From SZUA-430 sp044375275 (GTDB taxonomy: Bacteria > Pseudomonadota > Alphaproteobacteria > Micropepsales > Micropepsaceae), in the NCBI GenBank assembly GCA_044375275.1, contig JBILMZ010000044.1, forward strand, positions 1-18,826: a stretch of 18,826 nt of DNA, given 5' to 3'. Below, in pieces: positions 14,702 through 18,826 of the stretch. How positions within the stretch are numbered: the first letter of the stretch is position 1; each line of letters opens with the position of its first letter. A model generated the notes under the pieces. That model had not been told where the DNA came from. It made no database searches and worked only from the letters and a program-made list of their open reading frames with translations. The position numbers were made by a program, and so were the translations under genes.

Positions 14702-15945
14702 TACGCCGCCTCCGCATAGGCAAATTGCCTGTCGGCAGACTTCACACGGGCACGTATCAGGGCCCCGGCAGGCTGTGCAGTGGACAGCTTGACGGGCGCA
14801 TAGGTTGGGCTGCGGGCAAGGCAGTCCTGTTCAACCAGCAATTCGATCTCCTTGCCGGTCAGCGACGCGAGATGCGCGGACAGGGCCTGGGCACCAGCCT
14901 CACGAAGTTGCGCGGCGCGCGACTTGATGATGGTCCCCGACATTTGCGGCATCCGGGCCGCCGGCGTCTTCTCGCGAGCGGAAAATGGAAACACATGGAG
15001 ATAAGTCAGGCCGCAATCCTTCACGTGCTGGAGGGTCGAGGCGAACATGTCGTCCGTCTCGGTAGGGAACCCGGCAATAAGATCTGCGCCGAAAACAATG
15101 TCAGGCCGTCCAGCACGCAGGCGCTCGCAGAACGCAACAGCCTGTGCCGTGGTATGGCGACGCTTCATGCGCTTGAGAATCATGTCGTGACCGGCCTGAA
15201 GCGACAGGTGCAGGTGCGGCATCACCCGCGGATCACTCATCGCAAGTGACACGAGTTGCTCGTCGCATTCAGCAACATCAAGCGAAGACAGCCGCAGCCG
15301 CGGCAGATCGGGCACGAGGCGCAGGATCTGGTCCATCAGTCGACCAAGCTTCGGCGTCCCGGGAAGATCAGCGCCATAGGACGTGATGTCGACGCCCGTG
15401 AGGACGATCTCGCGAACGCCCTGGCCAACGAGACGCTTCACGTCTTCGACGACGGATCCCGCAGGAACGCTGCGTGACGGGCCGCGTCCATAGGGGATGA
15501 TGCAGAAGGTGCAGCGATGATCGCAGCCGTTCTGGATCTGAACGAACGCGCGGGCGCGGCCGTCAAAGCCTGCAACAAGGTGCGACGCGGTTTCCTTGAC
15601 GGACATGATGTCGTTCACGACGACGCGCTCGTTCAGGGTCTCAAGGCGATAGGAGGCAGCCTGCAGCTTGTCGGCGTTGCCCAGAACCTTGTCGACTTCA
15701 GGCATACCGGCAAACGCTTCCGGATCAGTCTGCACGGCGCAGCCGGTCACGATGATGCGCGCATCCGGATTGTCCTTGCGGGCCCTGCGGATCGATTGGC
15801 GCGCCTGTCGTACGGCTTCACCCGTAACGGCGCACGTATTGACGATGACCGCATTTTCGAGGCCAGCTTCCAGCGCCTTGGCGCGCATGACTTCGGACTC
15901 ATAGGTATTGAGCCGGCAACCAAGCGTGATGATGTCGATGCTCAC
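14701..15945 (-). CDS. mtaB: tRNA t6A37 methylthiotransferase MtaB
   Basis: A 414-residue radical-SAM methylthiotransferase with three parts. The N-terminal UPF0004 domain has cluster cysteines Cys10 (LGCRLN), Cys38 (NTCAVT) and Cys69 (TGCAVQ). The radical-SAM core has NGCDHRCTFC (Cys141, Cys145, Cys148) and PYGRGPSRS, and a TRAM-like C-terminal tail follows. The LGCRLN start and the GRGPSRS segment fit MtaB rather than MiaB or RimO. It adds a methylthio group to N6-threonylcarbamoyladenosine at position 37 of ANN-decoding tRNAs. The start is GTG at 15945, overlapping the dapF stop as GTGA, with GAGGA 7 nt upstream. It is the second gene of the dapF operon. Confidence 0.95.
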   Translation of the reverse strand: MSIDIITLGCRLNTYESEVMRAKALEAGLENAVIVNTCAVTGEAVRQARQSIRRARKDNPDARIIVTGCAVQTDPEAFAGMPEVDKVLGNADKLQAASYRLETLNERVVVNDIMSVKETASHLVAGFDGRARAFVQIQNGCDHRCTFCIIPYGRGPSRSVPAGSVVEDVKRLVGQGVREIVLTGVDITSYGADLPGTPKLGRLMDQILRLVPDLPRLRLSSLDVAECDEQLVSLAMSDPRVMPHLHLSLQAGHDMILKRMKRRHTTAQAVAFCERLRAGRPDIVFGADLIAGFPTETDDMFASTLQHVKDCGLTYLHVFPFSAREKTPAARMPQMSGTIIKSRAAQLREAGAQALSAHLASLTGKEIELLVEQDCLARSPTYAPVKLSTAQPAGALIRARVKSADRQFAYAEAA

Positions 15946-16796
15946 GAGGCCGTCCTCGCGAAATAGCGGTCATCCAGCGTGCCCGTGTAGTTCAGTTCGG
16001 TCGCACCAGTCATCAGCACGTGATTGTCTTCGCGCCAGAAGATCTCAAGCGGTCCGCCATCAAGTTCGATACGCACGCGCCGGTCTGTCAGGCGCTTCCG
16101 GGCGGCGGCAACGGCTGTCGCACAGGCTGCCGACCCACAGGCCTGGGTCAGGCCAGCGCTACGCTCCCAGACGCGCAGGCGTATTTCCCCCTTCGACTTC
16201 ACTTGCGCGATGCTGATGTTCGCACGGTCGGGAAACAGCGGGTGGTGCTCCAGCATGGGACCGAATTTCCGCAGGTCGTGGGCGTCGACGTTCTCGACGA
16301 AAAATATGCAGTGCGGATTGCCCATGTTGACAGCCGACGGACCGAACAGCACCGGCGCATCGATCGGTCCGACCTTGATGTCGAGGGTGCGCGTATCCAT
16401 GCGTTCCGCAAGCGGAATGTCCTGCCAGTCGAGTTTCGGCTCGCCCATGTCGACCGTCACCCGCCCGTCGGCCTCACGCGAGCAGCGGATCAGGCCGCCA
16501 GGCGTCGAGAGCGCAATCGAGGCCTTGCCGCTCTGGGTCAGCAGCAGGTCTCCCACGCAGCGCGCACCGTTCCCGCAAGCCTGCGCAGCCGATCCGTCAG
16601 GGTTCCAGATACGCATGATCGCATCCCCGGCGCCCTTTGAAGGCTCGATGGACAGCAGCTGGTCGAAGCCCACGCCACGGTGCCGGTCGCCAATCCGGCG
16701 CGCAGCCTCTGCGCTGAACGCAACAGGGCGTTCGCGTGCGTCAATGACCACGAAATCATTGCCGAGGCCGTTCATTTTGTAGAAGGCGGTGCTCAT
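15942..16796 (-). CDS. dapF: Diaminopimelate epimerase
   Basis: A 284-residue PLP-independent epimerase that converts LL- to meso-diaminopimelate for lysine and peptidoglycan synthesis in the cytoplasm. The two active-site cysteines are present: Cys74 in QACGNGARC and Cys220 in TQACGSAAC. Other family motifs are FYKMNGLGNDFVVID (5-19), GVGFDQLL (41-48), NPDGSAAQ (65-72), MGNPHCIFFV (158-167) and RVWERSAG (208-215). The frame runs up to 16880, but the ATG at 16796 gives the normal N terminus. No SD precedes it, and TATATA (16805-16810) ends only 8 nt before the ATG, so the transcript may be nearly leaderless (inference). It is first in the operon dapF-mtaB-ftsY-yciB and divergent from the S9 peptidase. 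Confidence 0.96.
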   Translation of the reverse strand: MSTAFYKMNGLGNDFVVIDARERPVAFSAEAARRIGDRHRGVGFDQLLSIEPSKGAGDAIMRIWNPDGSAAQACGNGARCVGDLLLTQSGKASIALSTPGGLIRCSREADGRVTVDMGEPKLDWQDIPLAERMDTRTLDIKVGPIDAPVLFGPSAVNMGNPHCIFFVENVDAHDLRKFGPMLEHHPLFPDRANISIAQVKSKGEIRLRVWERSAGLTQACGSAACATAVAAARKRLTDRRVRIELDGGPLEIFWREDNHVLMTGATELNYTGTLDDRYFARTAS

Positions 16797-16839
16797 GAAC
16801 TGGCTATATAGGCAAGCCATCCCCAGCCCGCCAGTCAAA

Positions 16840-17076
16840 TCAAAGCGGCAAATACTCGCGATTGGCTGTTTCGCGGGCATTCCTGGCGTCTGGCGCCGCC
16901 CCGATTAACGGTAAGTCATCAGCGACCAGCGCGCTGTCATCGATGACAAGCGCGCGCCAGACTGCAATCGCGGGTGATGCGTTGACGGCATCGCACTTCA
17001 ACACCCGTTTGCAGGTCAACTGGATGTCAACGCTGGGTCCGTTGCGTGCGTCAGCGTTCTGCACACACTTATTCAC
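16840..17076 (-). CDS. Doubtful small ORF upstream of dapF
   Basis: A GTG-started frame of 78 codons ends 43 nt before the dapF start. Codon third positions are fairly GC-rich, as in real genes here. Against this, it matches no family I recognise, its only SD-like sequence is a GAAG 5 nt ahead, and it covers a strong palindrome. The product is soluble-looking (VWRALVIDDSALVADDLPLI) with two cysteines near the N terminus. It may be spurious or a gene remnant. Confidence 0.15.
   Translation of the reverse strand: MNKCVQNADARNGPSVDIQLTCKRVLKCDAVNASPAIAVWRALVIDDSALVADDLPLIGAAPDARNARETANREYLPL
16929..16955. repeat. Palindrome in the dapF upstream region
   Basis: A perfect 14-bp palindrome TGTCATCGATGACA (16935-16948) is flanked by GCGCGC on both sides (16929-16934 and 16950-16955), offset by one base. 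As DNA it could be a dimeric regulator site; as RNA it would form a stem with almost no loop, which makes a terminator unlikely, and there is no T-run. Confidence 0.5.
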
Positions 17077-17172
17077 AAGCTTCGAAGAGTCTCATCCACA
17101 TACCAAACGGATAAGAGGGCGTTGTTCCTCCGGAATCCGCATTGCGTGCTCATGAGTTTCGAGACGCTCCGT

Positions 17173-17192
17173 GTTAGGAAAATGCACCTAAC
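17173..17192. promoter_or_regulatory. Inverted repeat upstream of the S9 peptidase gene
   Basis: GTTAGG (17173-17178) and CCTAAC (17187-17192) are separated by AAAATGCA, with centre about 36 nt before the ATG at 17219. Position and symmetry suit an operator near the transcription start; no specific regulator is recognised. Confidence 0.3.
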
Positions 17193-17218
17193 TTGATCAC
17201 GCCGTGGAGATTGTCAGC

Positions 17219-18826
17219 ATGCGCCGTTTGCTTGCAGGACTGGCGACATTCGCGATGTGCGCCATCGGAACAGTGGCGCACGCCGAACCCGCCTCGCGCG
17301 ATCCATATCTCTGGCTCGAGGAAATCAATGGCGCCCGCGCGCGGACGTGGGTGCAGTCGCGCAATGAAACGACATTGGGCGAACTGCGCAGGGACCCTTC
17401 GTATCGACAGACGCGCGAAGCGGCCGACCAGATCCTGAACTTCCGGGATTCCATCCCGCGCGACCAGGTTGCCGGCAAATATGTCTTCAGCCTGCAGCAG
17501 TCGTCCAGGCATCCGTTTGGCTTGTGGCGTCGCACTTCCCTGGAATCCTACAGGGAAGGGAGCCCGCGCTGGGAAACACGGTTTGATCTGGACGCACAGA
17601 ATGCCATTGCAGGCCGCCGGCAGCAGTGGAAGGCCGGCAAGTGCCTGCCGCCTGAATTCACGCGCTGCCTGATCATCCTCGCGGGCCCGTCCGGGACAGG
17701 CGTCACCGTGCGCGAGTTCGACACGGAACAAGGCGAGTACGTTGCCGGCGGTTTTGACATCGGCGAGGCCTCAACCGAGGTCGAGTGGGTTGACAGCGAC
17801 ACGCTGCTCGTCGCGACCAATTGGGGCAAGAACTCGCTCACGGCTGCAGGCCGCCCGCGCATCGTGAAGATCTGGTCACGCGGTCAGCCCGCTCGCGAAG
17901 CCCAGACAGTTTACGAAGGCGACCGCGCGGACCAGGAAGTCCTGCCGAAAACAGTTTTCTCGAGCGATGGCAAGGTCAGTCTCTTCGTTGTGCGCCAGCA
18001 GGGACCGCAGGCGTCCCAGCTCTTTCACGTCGATGAAAGCGGCCGCGCCATTCGCATCACCGTGCCGCCAACGGCGCAGTTCAAGGGCATGCTGCAGAGG
18101 CAGCTGCTGTTCTTCCTTACCGCCGACTGGCGGACGGGAGGGCAAAACCATCTCGCCGGGTCGATCATTTCGTTTTCCCTGGACGCCTACATCCGCAGTG
18201 CCGGTGCGCTGCCCCAGATCCTGCCGGCCTACATTGCCGACCAGCGTTCGTCGGTCACCGGCGTGGCAATTGCAAACAACGCGGCCTACGTCACGCTTCT
18301 GGAAAACGTGCAGGGCCGCATGAACGAGCTGACGTTTGACGGGCGCCTGTGGCTCTGGCGGCGGATTACACTGCCCAACAACGGCGCCGTCGAAGTGATC
18401 AGCGCAAGCGAACTCGGCAAGGACGTATTGCTGAAGTATTCGGGCTTCCTGACCCCCGACAGCCTCTACGTCGTCGAGCGCGGCAAGGAGCCTTCGGGCA
18501 TCCGCCAGATTTCAGCGCGCTTCGACGCGAGCGGGGCGGAAGTGAAGCAGTACGAGGCCGTCTCGGCGGATGGCACGAAGATCCCGTATTTCATTGTTCG
18601 CAAGAGCGGCGTGTTCAATGGCGGCGCGGCACCAACACTTCTGTATGCCTATGGCGGCTTCCAGATTTCGACGACGCCCTGGTACTGGTCGAGTGCCGGC
18701 AAACTCTGGCTTGAAAAGGGTGGGGCCTATGCGATCGCCAATATTCGCGGCGGTGGCGAGTTCGGTCCGGGCTGGCACGCCGCGGCCACCCGCGAGAACC
18801 GCCAGAAGAATTTCGACGATCTCGCA
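17219..18826 (+). CDS. Secreted S9 prolyl-oligopeptidase family serine peptidase (cut by window edge)
   Basis: I read this open frame directly; 536 codons are visible without a stop and the 3' end lies outside. The N terminus is a signal peptide (MRRLLAGLATFAMCAIGTVA, then HA|EP as a likely signal peptidase I site), so the enzyme is periplasmic or exported. Next come DPYLWLEEINGARARTWVQ, the classic prolyl-oligopeptidase N-terminal segment, a beta-propeller region to about residue 440, and the start of the alpha/beta-hydrolase domain with LYAYGGFQIS (475-484) and IRGGGEFGPGWH (509-520). The catalytic Ser, Asp and His must lie beyond base 18826. It should cut short proline-containing or related peptides. 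GGAG (17206-17209) lies 9 nt before the ATG. It is divergent from dapF and appears intact as far as visible. Confidence 0.93.
   Translation, partial: MRRLLAGLATFAMCAIGTVAHAEPASRDPYLWLEEINGARARTWVQSRNETTLGELRRDPSYRQTREAADQILNFRDSIPRDQVAGKYVFSLQQSSRHPFGLWRRTSLESYREGSPRWETRFDLDAQNAIAGRRQQWKAGKCLPPEFTRCLIILAGPSGTGVTVREFDTEQGEYVAGGFDIGEASTEVEWVDSDTLLVATNWGKNSLTAAGRPRIVKIWSRGQPAREAQTVYEGDRADQEVLPKTVFSSDGKVSLFVVRQQGPQASQLFHVDESGRAIRITVPPTAQFKGMLQRQLLFFLTADWRTGGQNHLAGSIISFSLDAYIRSAGALPQILPAYIADQRSSVTGVAIANNAAYVTLLENVQGRMNELTFDGRLWLWRRITLPNNGAVEVISASELGKDVLLKYSGFLTPDSLYVVERGKEPSGIRQISARFDASGAEVKQYEAVSADGTKIPYFIVRKSGVFNGGAAPTLLYAYGGFQISTTPWYWSSAGKLWLEKGGAYAIANIRGGGEFGPGWHAAATRENRQKNFDDLA

Larger units (their letters stand above)
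16797..17218. other. 422-nt divergent intergenic region between dapF and the S9 peptidase
   Basis: No convincing gene is seen. The region contains the TATATA box near dapF (16805-16810), a long imperfect palindrome (16929-16955), two DnaA-box-like nonamers (17069-17077 TTATTCACA and 17092-17100 TCATCCACA), a GTTAGG-N8-CCTAAC dyad (17173-17192) and the peptidase ribosome-binding site (17206-17209). It must hold promoters for both divergent units, but no hexamer pair with good spacing stands out. Confidence 0.6.

Noticed and set aside
13793..14719. 308-codon open frame antisense to ftsY
   Set aside because: ftsY is certain on the minus strand with all GTPase motifs; the opposite frame has no recognisable features.
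16797..16880. N-terminal extension of dapF to 16880
   Set aside because: The conserved FYKMNGLGNDF motif sits only a few residues after the ATG at 16796, the normal arrangement; the extra 28 residues have no family counterpart.
17069..17100. Chromosomal replication origin
   Set aside because: Only two DnaA-like boxes, no clear AT-rich unwinding element and no usual origin neighbours in view.
16862..17155. 97-codon plus-strand frame in the dapF-peptidase gap
   Set aside because: TTG start, no ribosome-binding site, low-complexity Ser/Ala-rich product, no family resemblance.

Overview
The window looks like a piece of an alphaproteobacterial chromosome. The block dapF-mtaB-ftsY-yciB in this order and orientation is typical of alphaproteobacteria. 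GC content is high, coding density is high, and many start and stop codons overlap. Genus cannot be fixed from the sequence alone; a Caulobacterales-, Hyphomonadaceae- or Rhizobiales-like host is an inference. There are no rRNA or tRNA genes, insertion sequences, CRISPR arrays or phage genes.

Left part (1-7497), the least ordinary region. Four glycosyltransferase genes on the minus strand (the last cut by the window edge) are joined by 4-nt ATGA/GTGA overlaps. They diverge from a plus-strand group of three: an 894-residue ABC-transporter-like protein with a degenerate, enlarged nucleotide-binding domain, a stand-alone cyclic-nucleotide-binding protein, and a PaaI-like hotdog thioesterase. Together they suggest assembly of a surface glycan or glycolipid with a nucleotide-sensed membrane component. 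The glycan, the substrate and the role of the ABC-like protein are inference.

Middle part (7494-13157), mostly housekeeping. It holds exonuclease III (xthA, minus), a class III aminotransferase (minus), endonuclease III (nth, plus) and a membrane-bound M28 metallopeptidase (plus). The xthA-aminotransferase gap holds a probable small RNA gene on the minus strand: A-tract, -35/-10 promoter, two hairpins with C-rich anti-Shine-Dalgarno-like loops, and a strong intrinsic terminator. It resembles the CCUCC-loop (cuckoo-type) sRNAs of alphaproteobacteria.

Right part (13154-18826). The minus-strand operon dapF > mtaB > ftsY > yciB covers lysine/peptidoglycan precursor synthesis, tRNA modification, SRP receptor and septation/envelope. 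A divergent secreted S9 prolyl-oligopeptidase family gene runs off the right edge. The 422-nt gap between dapF and the peptidase contains palindromes and two DnaA-box-like sites but no convincing gene.

Most attention is deserved by the degenerate ABC protein and its context, the predicted sRNA, and a glycosyltransferase that may start at an ATT codon.
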